From Argentina anserina (taxonomy: Eukaryota; Streptophyta; Magnoliopsida; Rosales; Rosaceae): a stretch of DNA of 64,000 bases. Position 1 is the first letter of the stretch. Each line of letters opens with the position of its first letter. Position numbers and translations under genes: made by a program. Where the stretch lies: NCBI RefSeq assembly GCF_933775445.1, contig NC_065878.1:21836395-21900394 (forward strand). Direction: 5' to 3'. This document shows positions 23,853-36,124 of this stretch, piece after piece. Under the pieces are notes generated by a model. That model did not search any database. It was not told the origin of the DNA and saw only the letters and a program-made list of their open reading frames with translations.

Positions 23853-26271
23853 TCATGCTAGAATGTTATGTTAAACTTCTTTCACTAGCCCCAATTCATG
23901 TTACACCAAGCCGTTTGATGAGTACGTGGTACGGTTTATAAAGAAGTGTCCTTTTCCACCACTAATGATTAAGAAACAATGATTAAGGCAAAGCACTGTC
24001 TTAATTAAACAAACAGTCTATTTTACCAGGCCATGCATTATAAATTCAGAAGCAAAAGCAACATATAGTAATATCTTAATTTAATCAGCGTTATAGTACT
24101 AAATTTTATACTTAATTTGCTTTCACACCAGTTTGTCCCAGATTGTATACCCCTTAAACAGAACTTGGAATTTTTCCACGGTCTGTTTGGCTGGAATTGG
24201 TTAGATCAATCCGTGTAGAGCAAGCAAATTGAACCAGAGTCCACGTTGATTTACAGCTAAGTTTCATGAAAAAGTTCAGGTATGAAAGCTTATCGATCAG
24301 AAACTTATCTTATGGAAAATAAGGTAAAATAGACTCTCCATCCGCGAAAATCCAATAAACTAATTGAAGAACCTGTCACGTAAAATGGCTCGAGAAAATT
24401 ATATATTTCTCTGTATAAACCTCCACTAATTAGTTGTGTAAGACTTACGATCACGTCAAGTCATTCCTTTATAACAAAAAAAAAATTAAGCCATTTCTGA
24501 GTACACGATTGAGATTTTAAACTAGTGTTATTCGAGTTGACACTCGTCATCTCTTCGAAGGTTGTATACTTGTATTAGTTGTAAGATCTTATGCATCCTT
24601 ATTCAGTTATTCTAAATGACTAAGGTGCTTCCGTGTTTAGGTCTCTAATAGAAAATGATTCAGGCATCCAATCTAGGAGTTGACAAAGCCATCGAAAATG
24701 GTCCTATATGGGTTAGTTTAAAGGTTAAATTTTAGATTGCAACTACGAATAAAGAACATGGCTGGGACTTGGAAGATGCATACATGGTTCTGAATTGTGT
24801 GTCAACCTTAATTTGTGCTGATTCATCATGTGTTTCATGAGATACCATTTGATGGAGTACGTTATATATTTCTGTTAACGAAGTTCAATAAATAAGGTTT
24901 TAGTATAGTTATGAATACTATAACTTCTGATGCAAATCAATAGGTATAGAAAATGCCAATTGTTCAGCACAATTTTGGACATTTTGGTACTTCATTTTTG
25001 CTTTGAATCTAAAGACGAAATTTCATTATGAGAATCATTACTTACATGACCAATTTTGATGAATCAATACACAAATGTGTCATGTTTTTTATTTAACTCA
25101 AAATAATTTAATCTTTATGATCTCGCAAGATGGATAGATCGATCAATTTTAGTTGTCCTATATGTAGCGGCAATAAAACATGTTCCAAACAATAGCGGTC
25201 TCTATATGTTGTTCCGTATTCATTTAATGAGTAGTTCCATGACATTATGTCGATCTCAATTTGTGGATCGAACATAGATAAGATTTGATCAATATTAATC
25301 AATGAACAACTATGAAATAATACAACTTATACAAGCTAGACTTTGACCAACTTACAACTTTATTTCCTTATTTTGTCTCATAGAATGGGGGTTTTAATCT
25401 TTTCTTTTTTCTTCTGAAAAAAAAAACCTATAAGAGTTTGCATAAATTGCATGCATTATGTACAGTAAAATCAAAATTGTTTTGCAGAGTAATGAAGTGA
25501 AGCCTCCGTAGATTCGTAGAATGACTACAATTTGTCGGCAGCTACAGTCCCCCCCCCCCCCACACACACAAACTCGACACCAAAAAGGGCCCAAAAACTC
25601 TCCATCGCTCCAGCTCTCCATATACAGCCAAATTCTCTACGCGCCAAATTAGCTGCGTAATACCTAGTACCAATTCAAAAACGACGGCGTTCCCTTCCAG
25701 CTGCTCCCACCTCCGTAGTCACCGCACCTTTCACGCTTTTGCATGTGCCCCCTTCACCGGCTTGGAACTCTCACTCTCATAAAGTCATAACCACATCGGT
25801 GTTAAATATATCACTGAATCGTTTGTTCGTAGTTTCCTGTAATTGATGAAAATAAAGAGAGAAAAAGTTCGAAATTAATGATGACCATTTCTCAACTACA
25901 ATTGCGGCTGTGAACCATAGTAAAGGAAATTCCGTCAATCTAAAACGGTAACAGAATTAAGGGGATGAGGGGAGAAAATCTAGCAAGATTAAGAGGGTTA
26001 AACACCCTTGGACTAATCTTTTACCAACAGTACCAAGCTGGTTCACCGACTCCAACACTCCACGTGCCACTCCTCTACTAGGCTCACGCTCTGTCGGTTC
26101 TTCCTAAAGCTCCGGTACTCCCACCGCACACGTGGCCGCCCCTCCTCAGTCCTTCACAGCCTTCAACAAAACCCCTCCCCTCTGCTCTCCGCTCCCAATA
26201 AAACAAACCACCACCCACTTCCTCTCCCATCACCAACCCCACCATTTTCTCCGGCTATTCATCTCGCCGGA
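23853..26271. other. intergenic, about 2.4 kb upstream of XLT2
   Basis: AT-rich sequence without supported genes. It contains a run of 13 C (25549-25561) followed by a short (CA)n. The last ~300 bp before XLT2 is C-rich and probably its leader. No transposon termini were recognised. Confidence 0.45.
25549..25572. repeat. poly-C run plus short (CA)n
   Basis: Thirteen consecutive C followed by ACACACACA. Length is likely variable between individuals and hard to sequence correctly. Confidence 0.8.
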
Positions 26272-27735
26272 ATGCTACTCGTCCCGGAAAAGCCGCCGCT
26301 GCCGGAGCTCCAACAGAAGCGGCCCAAAAGCCCAGACCCGCTGAACTTACTCAGCTCTTTGAAGCAGCTCATCCACCACCCAAGGACATGGCTACTCATG
26401 GCCATACTCTCCCTCCAAGTCATACTCCTCTTCACTCTCGGCACCCGCCCCTTCTCCCGCCAAGACCTCCCCCCGCCGTACGGCCCCGTTTCCGGGTCGG
26501 TCCTCCAACCCGAACAAGAAGACGAGCTCTGCTCGGGTCGGGTCTTCGTCTACGACCTCCCCAAAGGCCTCAACCAAGAGATTCTCCATAACTGCGACAA
26601 CCTCAACCCCTGGAGCTCCCGCTGCGACGCTCTGGCCAACGACGGCTTCGGCCAGCCGGCCACCGGGATCGCCGGTGTCGTGCCGGAGAGTCTAGCTCCG
26701 GCGTGGTACTGGACGGACCAGTTTGTCTCGGAGGTGATCTTCCACAACCGGATCATGCACCACAAGTGCCGTGTCATGTCGCCGGAGAACGCCACCGCGT
26801 TTTACATCCCGTTCTACGTCGGACTCGCCGTCGGGAAGTACCTATGGTCCAACACCTCCACCGCGCAGGACCGCGATCGCCACTGCGAGATGATGCTGAA
26901 CTGGATTAGAGAGCAACCATACTACAAGAGATCCGACGGCTGGGATCACTTCATCACCATGGGCCGGATCACCTGGGACTTCCGCCGCTCTAAAGACCCG
27001 GACTGGGGCTCGAGCTGCATATACAAACCCGGAATGCGCAACATCACGCGCCTCCTCATCGAGCGCAACCCCTGGGACTATTTCGACGTCGGTGTTCCCT
27101 ACCCTACTGGATTCCACCCCAGAACCGACGCTGACGTCACCGAGTGGCAGAGCTTCGTCAGGGGCCGTAACCGCTCCAAGCTGTTCTGTTTTGCAGGGGC
27201 GAAACGCAGCCTTATCAGGAACGATTTCCGGGGGCTGTTGCTGAGTCACTGCCAGAGCGAGTCGGACTCGTGCCGGGTCGTGGACTGCAGCGGGTCGAAA
27301 TGCTCCAACGGCACGTCGGCGATTCTCGAAACCTTTCTCGACTCGGACTTCTGCCTCCAGCCGAGAGGGGACAGCTTCACCCGGAGGTCGATTTTCGACT
27401 GCATGGTGGCCGGTTCGATCCCGGTTTTTTTCTGGAAGCGGACCGCTTATTTCCAGTACGAGTGGTTTTTACCGGGCGAGCCGGATAGTTACTCGGTTTT
27501 TATCGATCGGAACTCGGTGAAAAACGGAACCGCCTCGATTAAAAACGTGCTCGCCGGTTACAGTAGGGAAGAGGTGAGGAAAATGAGGGAGAAAGTCATC
27601 GATTACATCCCGAATTTTCTGTATGCAAAACCCCAGGAGGGGTTGGAGACGGTAAAAGACGCTTTTGACATTGCCCTTGAGAGGGTGTTGAGGAGGTTCA
27701 AGGAGCAAGGAGAGTGGGGGTTCAAGTGGAAATGA
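26272..27735 (+). CDS. XLT2: GT47 xyloglucan galactosyltransferase (XLT2-like)
   Basis: Single-exon gene of 487 residues. Type II membrane layout: short cytosolic tail, signal anchor at about residues 40-57 (TWLLMAILSLQVILLF), Pro-rich stem, then an exostosin/GT47 domain from about residue 88 (GRVFVYDLPKGLNQ) to the end. Family landmarks: WSSRCDALANDGFGQP, WYWTDQFVSEVIFHNRI, WDHFITMGRITWDFRR, FCFAGAKRS, FCLQPRGDSFTRRSIFDCMVAGSIPVFF. This is subfamily A, the MUR3/XLT2/GT17-20 group, acting in the Golgi. XLT2 adds galactose to the second xylose of the XXXG unit of xyloglucan. XLT2 rather than another GT47-A is inferred from overall wording and from its place next to ATS3 and RH7. The coding region is clearly more GC-rich than the surroundings. 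The first ATG in frame is taken as start. Confidence 0.9.
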   Translation: MLLVPEKPPLPELQQKRPKSPDPLNLLSSLKQLIHHPRTWLLMAILSLQVILLFTLGTRPFSRQDLPPPYGPVSGSVLQPEQEDELCSGRVFVYDLPKGLNQEILHNCDNLNPWSSRCDALANDGFGQPATGIAGVVPESLAPAWYWTDQFVSEVIFHNRIMHHKCRVMSPENATAFYIPFYVGLAVGKYLWSNTSTAQDRDRHCEMMLNWIREQPYYKRSDGWDHFITMGRITWDFRRSKDPDWGSSCIYKPGMRNITRLLIERNPWDYFDVGVPYPTGFHPRTDADVTEWQSFVRGRNRSKLFCFAGAKRSLIRNDFRGLLLSHCQSESDSCRVVDCSGSKCSNGTSAILETFLDSDFCLQPRGDSFTRRSIFDCMVAGSIPVFFWKRTAYFQYEWFLPGEPDSYSVFIDRNSVKNGTASIKNVLAGYSREEVRKMREKVIDYIPNFLYAKPQEGLETVKDAFDIALERVLRRFKEQGEWGFKWK

Positions 27736-29199
27736 GGGTAAATAGGGGAAGTAAATTATTTTATTTAATTTTTTTTTGTTACTCTGTGGCATATAAAGTG
27801 AGGGTTATATAGATGAGGGTTCCTATACTGCAGGGGAAAAGCTGATATGGGCAGATGGGAAAAGCTGTTAGCAGTTATGGTAGTTACTATAGCTTATTTG
27901 GTAAAGAGGAAATATAGAGATAAATATGGAACTATAATTCTAGTTGCTGGGAAATTAGTGTAGTTCTGAAGATGATCCCCATGATTCAAGTGCCACCCAT
28001 TGGTGTGGTCCTTAAAATGTTGGGTTAGAATTGGTAGGTCATGGCCTATGTGATATGGTCTCGTGTCTTTTCTTCTTTGTATGTAACATGTATAGCATGC
28101 ATTATAGAAAATGAATAATGAAGATGATAGAGGTTTTCACAATAAGCTGAAATAAAGATTTTTGGGTGATGATTACATGAGTAGTTCAATAATGTTCCGG
28201 AGTATTGAAAACTGTGAAACTGAGTAGTGGTGGAATTGCAAAGTATGAAGATTCTGGAGAGATATGAAGTGTTTGGTGTTGCTATCTGCCGGCCACCAAT
28301 TATAGAAGGAGTGGGATCGGTTTGTTGATATGTATTCATAATATGATTGAATTGCAAGAATATAAATGTGTAATAGAATAGCTAAAGGAAACAATGTAAT
28401 GAATTGCTAATAAATAGAGTAGCTTGATAGTGAATATGTAATTATGTATCTATATAGCGGATGATGGTGGTGTCTTTAAGATGATAAAGGAGCAAAATGG
28501 GCCAAGTCGTTCCTTGTTGTAGGGTTCTAAGGAAAAAACAAGGAGGGAAAGGAAAGGAGAACAAAGGGAGAAAAAATGAATGGAATCTTACCATCTTTTT
28601 GTCCACTTAGTGCGAAATTGCGGTAACGCACGACCTTCCAAGCCAACCAAAGCTACAATATCGGATCAAAGGAGATTGATTCGACTCATTATGTGTGTTG
28701 ATATAGACCTTGTACTGAATCATAGTCATGGGAAGACTTTGTAGTCTTGTACCACATCAAAATGGGTTATAGTCCTTTGAAGCTTGTAGTCGTGTACCTC
28801 ATAAAAATGTTCGGATATATAATTAAACGCCCATGCTAAACGTGATTGAAATCATTTTGGGTATGAAACGGAGGATTTTGTATTTGACGTTCTCATTTGT
28901 AATAATTATATATCCTCTATTTAGCATCCTCTATTTAATATAGTCAACTTATCTAATAAATTACTTTTAGGCATAAATGGTTTGAAACTGACAAAATTGG
29001 GATTGCATATAGGAAATTTATATCATTTGAAAAACAAAGGTAAATTATTTTCAATTGGTTTCGGCTAAAACTAATATTAAGAGAAGGTTATATACTTATA
29101 TCCCCCTATAAGGATGGATTTGTCTCCTCATCTTTGTCTTCATGGCCATAAATATCTCCCTCCTCTTTCTTCCAATGGCTCTTTGACTCCTCCGCAAAA
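27736..29199. other. intergenic between XLT2 and ATS3-like
   Basis: About 1.4 kb. The first several hundred bases are probably XLT2 3' UTR. No ORF resembles a known protein and no repeat ends were seen. Confidence 0.45.
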
Positions 29200-30252
29200 A
29201 TGATCAAAGCGCTCGCTTCTCTTCTGCTCATAGTCGCCTTCGTCCCCGCGCCTTCAAAAGCCAAACTGAGCATCCTGCAACCCCAACCCGCCGTAGGGTT
29301 CAACGTCAGTCATGTACAGGTATACCCAAATAAGATTAATTCTTCTTTTCGTTTTTTTTTGTTGTTAAAATTTTCATTGAAAAGCTTCAATTGTTTTTGT
29401 TCGTGGAAAATAGAGCGGTGGGAGTTGTTCTTATACCGTGGATATAACCACGAGCTGCTCATCAACGAGGTATACAAGGGATCAAATCAGTATTTCGTTT
29501 GGGGATGTTTATGGCAACCAGGTTTGTCTCTCTCATTAATCGTAATTTTGGCCCTTTTAATTTTCATTTATATCAGACCCTAGAAGATGATTGATTATGA
29601 AACTTTGATAGGATCAAGTTTAGGGATTACCAATCACGGGAATGGGTAATTACTGGAATTTTTTATATGGTGGCTATGAAAATTAGTGTGGAGGAGAAGA
29701 ACCAATATATATATAGATTGTGTTGTAATTGGTTTCTGAATTTTCAAAAGAACATTACACTATTTTTGTGTACTTCCTTAAACCTGATACTAGTGCAAAA
29801 TACAAGCTTTGTCGCTCCCTACGTTTGAGGTCATGAGTTTGAATTCACAATTTATACTCCATTGCTGAAAAAGGGATTGTGAGGCTGGTCGGATATGCAG
29901 CTGAATTCAGATTTATTTGTTGCTACAGATTTATGCACCGCGGCTAGATGATCCATCCTCGAAAACGTTTGAGAGTTGCTCTACGGATACATTTGAGATA
30001 TACGGACCCTGTGCGTATCAAATCTGCTATGTCTATCTTTACAGAACAGGACCAGATGGTTGGAAACCAGAGAGTGTGAAAATCTCTAGTCATAATTCCA
30101 GGGCTGTTTCGTTTTACTACAACACCTTCATTCCCAGTGACATTTGGTATGGATTCAATTTGTGTCAGAATGGTTCCTCTTCACACCGGCAATGTGCTTA
30201 TGGATGGTTTGTATATGTTTTAGTTGGGCTTCTTGTGTCGCTTCTCTTGTAG
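29200..30252 (+). CDS. ATS3: ATS3-type embryo-specific protein, PLAT domain
   Basis: Three exons, 29200-29319, 29414-29521 and 29929-30252, join to 183 residues. N-terminal signal peptide at about 1-22 (ALASLLLIVAFVPAPSKA). Then a PLAT/LH2-like beta domain: SGGSCSYTVDITTSC, STRYTRDQISISFGDVYGNQ, then after intron 2 IYAPRLDDPSSKTFESC, STDTFEIYGPCAYQICYVY, LYRTGPDGWKPESV and FYYNTFIPSDIWYGFNLC. The paired cysteines suggest disulfides in the secretory pathway. ATS3 was described as a late embryo/seed-expressed protein; its biochemical role is unclear. The C-terminus ends in a short hydrophobic run (WFVYVLVGLLVSLLL), which could be a membrane or GPI-type tail. Acceptor choice for exon 2 is fixed by the frame. 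Confidence 0.9.
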
Positions 30253-31300
30253 ATTTGTACTTGCCATTGGTATAATGGCTTCATCTGAAGGTTTTCTAGT
30301 CTCTAGTGTAAGTAATTTAGGAAGAAATTTAGTCTTTCACCTTGGATTTGGTGAGAAGCGATCATTGTTAGGTTTCATTTTAACATTGAATGATCTTATT
30401 TCCGAGCACATACTATTGTAGCTCATGCAGAAAGTGGATGGGTGAGAACAATTTTCAACTAAATTTCACTCCATGTGTCAATTATATTTTGAATAATATG
30501 GAACACACATTTGGTGCATGCGTAATAGTTCCTACAAGTTCTCATTCGTTCCGCAATTTTTGAGAATAATTTTGGTTCTCTCCAACTACACATTCCGGCC
30601 AAGAGTATTGTAACATGAATTAGTGACTCACATATTTTTACTTATTTTTCATATTTAGAGTCTTACTCTATATCAAGGCATTCAAATGTCCAAATGACCA
30701 AATCTAGTGCTGCCCAATTGTACTATATAGTAGGAGCAATGTGCATGTATTGATCCACTTATTCTCTCTATTTGTATCATATTTCCGAGTAGCTAGTAGT
30801 CTACCGATACACTTTCTAGCAAAGACTTGTAAAGAGTTACGTACTTAAATAAAGTTGTACGGACTTGTTATGTTATATTTGAAGTATGAATTATATTATT
30901 TAATTATACTATAAATTTATATTTACATTCGGCATACTTTACACAGTTTTATTCTTGATCTTCCTAGATGAATGAAGAATGGATGAAATGAAGATTTGTA
31001 TTCAATTTGCTCAATATGGTAAGAACTAAGAACCCAAACGACGTCGTGCAGCACATACTTTCCCACCTCCAGTAAGACGCCGCCACGTATATTAGTTCGC
31101 TTTCAAACCTCTGACCCTAAGCGGTCCTTACACACTGGCCGCACTAGATATTTTTTCAGGAGGGAAATCCAACGGCTCAAGAACCCTCCGAGAGCCCCAT
31201 ATAAGCCCCCCTAAACCCTAATTCCCGAACCCCTCTTTCATTCTCCTGCTTTTGCAACTCACTGCCACATTCCTCACGCAGCCCTAAGAGTGAGGTCATC
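30253..31300. other. intergenic between ATS3-like and RH7
   Basis: About 1 kb, AT-rich. The last 200 bp before RH7 is GC-richer and includes CCTAAACCCTAATTC, a telo-box-like motif (AAACCCTA) at about 31210-31225. That motif is common in promoters of plant ribosome biogenesis and translation genes, in keeping with a nucleolar helicase. Confidence 0.5.
31212..31219 (+). promoter_or_regulatory. telo-box (AAACCCTA) in the RH7 promoter/leader
   Basis: CTAAACCCTAATTC is found about 85 bp upstream of the RH7 start codon. Telo-boxes are enriched upstream of plant genes for ribosome assembly and translation. Motif call only; the position is approximate to a few bases. Confidence 0.5.
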
Positions 31301-34300
31301 ATGCCTTCGATTGACGTCTCCGATTACGTGCTGGAGGCTCCGAAGAAGGAGAAGAAGATGAGAAAGTCGAAAAAGGAGGAGGAGCTCATAACCGACTCTC
31401 CGATTAGTAAGAGCTCCTCTAAGAAGGAGTCAAAGCTGAAGAAGCGGAAGGCTGTTGATATGGACGAAGAGGACAGGAGCGACACCAGCTCCGAGCTCGG
31501 CGACCCCGTCAATCTCAAGCCCAACGGCGATTCCAACGGCGCGGTGGAGAAGAGCAAGAAGAAATCCAAGAAGGTCAAGCTCGATGCGGCGGCGGCGGCG
31601 GAGGAGGAAGAGGTGGTGGTCAAGGCTGCGGTGAAGGTGGACGATCCGAACGCGGTGATGAAGTTCCGGATTTCGCCGCCGTTGAGGGCTAAGCTGAAGG
31701 AGAAGGGGATCGAGGCGTTGTTTTCCATTCAGGCCATGACCTTCGACACCATTTTGGACGGGTCGGACCTCGTCGGCCGGGCTCGCACCGGTCAGGTATA
31801 CCAAAACTGTGTTTAATTAGCTGTTTTATACGAATTCGATTCGGTTTCGTTGTTTTTGATCATGTGCATTGTTGTTTTTAGGGCAAAACTCTGGCGTTTG
31901 TGTTGCCGATTTTGGAGTCGTTGACAAACGGCTCTGCTGAGGGGGTTAGGAGGACCGGATACGGCAGAGCGCCGAGTGTTATTGTGCTTTTACCCACTAG
32001 GGAGCTCGCCAAGCAGGTTGTTTTTACTGTGGCTTACAATGTGTTTGATCATTGTGGCTGAGTGTTTTGGTGTATGGATATTGAGATTTTTTTGGGTGGT
32101 TTGATCAGGTCTATGCGGACTTCGAGTTTTATGGCGGCGCCGTGGGGTTGTCATCGTGCTGTGTGTATGGTGGATCTCCGTACGCGGCTCAGGAACATAA
32201 GTTGAAGAGAGGGGTTGATATCATTGTGGGAACACCTGGTCGTATCAAGGTAGTAGAGTTAATCTATTGTCGTTGAGCCTGTTTTGACTTTGCAGTGTAA
32301 TTTTGGGATTTTTGTGAATTAAAGTTTGTGAATTTGGTGTAGGATCATATTGAGAGGGGGAACATAGACTTGAGCATTTTGAAGTTCCGGGTGCTTGATG
32401 AAGCTGATGAAATGTTGAGGATGGGTTTTGTTGATGACGTTGAACAAATTCTTGGTACTACTTTGCCCTTAACACATGTTGTTATAGCAATGTAAAAAAA
32501 GAAGCTAGTGTTCTATTCATTTTTATGAAGTTTACTTTATGCTTGTAGCTTAAACACATTCCAAGTATTTCAGTCCCTGTGTCTGATAATTTCTCCGTTG
32601 CTTAGTTTTATAAAAATTGCATATTCACATCAACTTCTGTGCTTTTGCAGGCAAGGTCAAAGATGTAACTAAAGTTCAAACACTTCTCTTCAGCGCAACC
32701 TTGCCCTCTTGGGTGCAAAATGTAAGTAGGATAATCAAGTTCTGTAAATTTGGATTTTAATGTAAGCTCAGGTTCTATATCTGAAATAAGTTGCACACAT
32801 AAATTGCCTATGTCATGACCACCGTTTTACACATATTGATTAAAGGTCATGTTGCTTTTTCAGATTTCTAAAAGGTTCCTTAAATCAGATAAGAAAACTG
32901 CAGATCTGGTTGGTAATGAAAAGATGAAGGCCAGCATCAATGTTAGGCATATTGTTCTTCCCTGCTCTAGTTCAGCTAGAGTAGACGTTATTCCTGATAT
33001 CATTAGTTGTTATAGCAGGTTGGGTTTTCCCCTGTCAACAAACACCTGTAGCATCTTATTTTAGTGAAACCTTCGCTGTTATTAATAATATTTTTTTTTG
33101 AATTGTTTTCCTTAATGTGTACTATTTTCAGTGGAGGTCGCACTATTATCTTCACCGAGACAAAGGATTGTGCTTCTGAACTTTCTGAGAGGTTGCAAGG
33201 AGCAAGACCTTTGCATGGTGACATACAACAAGGTCAACGGGAGGTATGTTGTTTTGTTTTGTTATCAATATCCATATATTGGAGAGTTTTCTGTTTTAAT
33301 TTTCCAAGTTTTAATTTCCTAAGAAGGGGGCCACATGCTGGACTCATTTCAAATTTTTCTTTCTTTCTTTCAAAAGCTAGATTATTTTCTCAAGGTGATA
33401 ATTGTTTCACCTACACTGAGATAGCGGAAAAACTCAAAATTACAAAGTTCTCATTTCAATTTTGTTTTTTTCTTTCAAAAGCTAGATTATTTTCTCAAGG
33501 TGATAATTGTTTCACCTACACTGAGATAGCGGAAAAACTCAAAATTACAAAGTTCAAATATAAATATATTTCTTCTAGTACCTCATAATTTAAAATTTAG
33601 ATAGTTTGTTTGGGTTGGGCTGCTCATCTGCCTACTCTGGATGTTCCAAGTAGTCATATATATGGGTGTGTGTGTGTTTTAAGGAGTTACATGCACGTGT
33701 GTTACCTGCTCAAGTTCGTGGAATTTCCAAGTATAAGTAGTTTCAGTGTTTATGTTGCTAAGTGCGCATCTCTTTTGTGCCGTTTCAGGTTACCCTTGCA
33801 GGTTTCAGGTCTGGCAAATTCTCTACATTAGTAGCCACAAATGTGGCAGCTCGTGGACTGGATATCAATGATGTTCAGTTAATTATTCAGGTATGCGTTT
33901 TTGCATATTTGTGATCTGTGTAATGTATCCAGTTGCTTACTTTAATGTTTGTTATCTGTAGTGTGAACCTCCACGTGATGTAGAAGACTACATTCATCGT
34001 TCTGGACGCACTGGGAGAGCAGGTGAATCTTTGAAAAAAAATATAGCCTTTGATCTACTTGGTGATGTTTTATGGGAGTACTTATATGTTTTACCATTTT
34101 TCAGGCAATAGTGGAGTTGCTGTAATGCTTTATGACCCAAGAAAGTCAAACATATCTAAGATCGAAAAAGAGTCGGGGGTAAAATTTGAGCATGTTTCTG
34201 CACCTCAGCCAATTGATGTTGCCAAGGCAGCAGGTCTTAATGCAGTAGAAATGATCACTAGTGTCTCTGATAGGTATAATAAGTGACTGTGATCCTTATT

Positions 34301-35465
34301 ACATTATGTTTGCAATCTGGTTCAAATACAAATACATTTTGTACTTGCAGTGTAATTCCTGCATTCAAGAATGTTGCTGAGGAGCTTCTGAACACCTCAG
34401 GCATATCAGCAGTAGATCTACTGTCCAAGGCTCTTGCAAAGATTGCTGTAAGTGTTTTCAAATTCTTGACCACATGTTTTCTTTTAATGATAGAACATAG
34501 ATGCCATTGTTTTTTTTTTTCCTTTTCCACTTATTTTTGGTCTCAAAGTGTTGGTTAAATTTTGCCTCATTCAATGGTGTGCAGGGCTACACTGATGTGA
34601 AGAAGAGGTCACTTCTGAGTTCTATGGAGAACCACGTCACCATACTGCTTGAGGCCGGAAAGCCCATTTACTCAGCATCGTGAGTATTTTGTCACTCTTG
34701 CTCACTTTCCTTTTCAGGACTTCAACATAATAACATGAATTGTACCTCTATAAGGATATGTACTCGATGCTGCCGGCCTTTGTTTTTAAGCTGTCAAATG
34801 TGGACAGCTTACTAATAATAGGACCCGATTGACCTGATTGACACATTTGTTAAATAAAGGGATATATGAACTAAAATATTAATTGGCTCTTTCCTTGAGT
34901 ACTTTTTTGAGTATATGTGATCTACATGCATCAACTCTCTTTAACTCTTGCTTCGATCAACTTTGTCTCAGTTTTGCTTATTCGGCCTTGAGGAGGTTCT
35001 TGCCTGAGGATAAGGTTGAGTCGGTGAAGGGTATGGCACTAACAACTGATGGGAGGGGTGCAGTGTTCGATGTAGCTGCTGAAGATTTGGATACGTTTCT
35101 TAATGGTACTACTAAATCCTTGTTTCTTCTCTAATTAATTTGCTGCGAGTGGAAATTATGTTTTACCGGCCAGTTTTGTGTAATGAAATTATGTTTTACC
35201 GGCCAGTTTTGTGTAATGAAATTATGCTTTAACTTTCAATCCTGATACATGTACTTTGGGTGTAGGCTCACAAAATGCAGCTGGTATCAGCATACAGGTG
35301 TTGGACTCTTTGCCAAGTTTACAAGAAAAGGAAGCAAGGGGTGGAACTAGGTTTGGTAGCCGTTTTGGTAGTAGGTTTCCTCAAAGAGGAGGAGGAGGCA
35401 GGGGTGGTGGAAGAAATGATAGGTTTGGCGGTGGGAGAGGCCGTGGCAGCCACAACAGATGGTGA
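31301..35465 (+). CDS. RH7: DEAD-box ATP-dependent RNA helicase RH7 (PRH75)
   Basis: Fourteen exons: 31301-31795, 31882-32016, 32109-32249, 32343-32454, 32651-32721, 32864-33018, 33132-33243, 33789-33890, 33962-34022, 34105-34273, 34351-34447, 34585-34679, 34972-35105, 35266-35465; 692 residues in frame. The N-terminal ~110 residues are Lys/Glu-rich with NLS-like runs ([10 protein letters not shown]). Helicase motifs in order: ARTGQGKT (I, split by intron 1), PTRELAKQ (Ia), TPGR (Ib), DEAD (II), SAT (III), IIFTET (IV), ARGLDI (V), HRSGRTGR (VI). A GUCT domain follows ([17 protein letters not shown]) and then a Gly/Arg tail with FGSRFG and GRGGGR repeats that binds RNA. PRH75 is nucleolar and acts in rRNA processing and RNA chaperoning. 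Intact. Confidence 0.97.
33343..33555. repeat. tandem duplication (~106 bp x 2) in RH7 intron 7
   Basis: Copy 1 is 33343-33449 and copy 2 is 33450-33555, directly abutting. From CTTTCAAAAGC onward the two copies are identical for about 80 bp; only the T-rich start differs. The near-identity implies a recent event. It is wholly inside the intron 33244-33788, so the protein is not affected. Confidence 0.92.
35152..35233. repeat. 33 bp tandem repeat in RH7 intron 13
   Basis: Two identical 33 bp units (35152-35184 and 35185-35217), beginning GAAATTATGTTTTACC, followed by a partial third copy starting GAAATTATGCTTTA. Intronic. Confidence 0.9.
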
Positions 35466-35483
35466 TCACGCAGCATTTAGTCA

Positions 35484-35583
35484 TCAAGTAACTTGTTCTA
35501 AGCAAACTACTAAAAAACAATTGCTTGAAGTTGTCAAGTGACTTGTTCTAAGCTAACTACTGAAAAACAATTACTCGAAGTGG
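35484..35583. repeat. 50 bp tandem repeat in the RH7 3' UTR
   Basis: Two units with a 50 bp period (35484-35533 and 35534-35583), each starting TCAAGTRACTTGTTCTAAGC, with about 6 mismatches. It starts 19 bp after the stop codon, so it is probably transcribed. Confidence 0.85.
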
Positions 35584-36124
35584 AAGGAGCATACCTGACA
35601 ATGAAGAAAAATAGCCCGACGATCATCATACTATTGTGTTCAGATGCATATTCTGTCCACCCTGATGATATCTATTTCACTTGTTACTGGTTTCTGGTTG
35701 TTTAGTAGTGTTTGTATTTTTTATTACTAAGACTGGGATTTTCCTGTTTCCCCACATTCTCTTATGTATGATCACTTTTTACTGCAGTAAATCTGAATGA
35801 TATTCATAATTTTTGATGGAATTGGAGGGAAAAGTGTGTTCTTGTTATCTCGGATCGGATATAATCCAAGAACTAATCCTATGTGTTCACTATCATGAAC
35901 TGCTTTCGCATCGAAATCATTAGTGATCTGAATACTGATCATACTAAACGACTGCAGCAAGTTGTGGCAACGGATACAAATGCCAGCAAGTCACTCATAG
36001 TCCGGTTATGGCTATTTTGAAACGCTTGTGCTTTCACTTCGTATGTATTCACTGACCTCAAATCAAATTCAAGAAGCGACCTTTCGTAACCCAACTAAAA
36101 AAACAAAGGGGTGAGTGTTCGACC
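35584..36124. other. intergenic between RH7 and the OMA1 pseudogene
   Basis: About 540 bp. Likely RH7 3' end followed by the decayed OMA1 promoter copy. Nothing else recognised. Confidence 0.4.

Noticed and set aside
26842..27249. 135-codon antisense ORF in XLT2
   Set aside because: High GC at third positions of XLT2 opens the antisense frame; no family match.
31324..31728. Ser-rich antisense ORF in RH7 exon 1
   Set aside because: Mirror of the Lys/Glu-rich N-terminus of RH7 (codon complement gives Ser/Phe/Leu).
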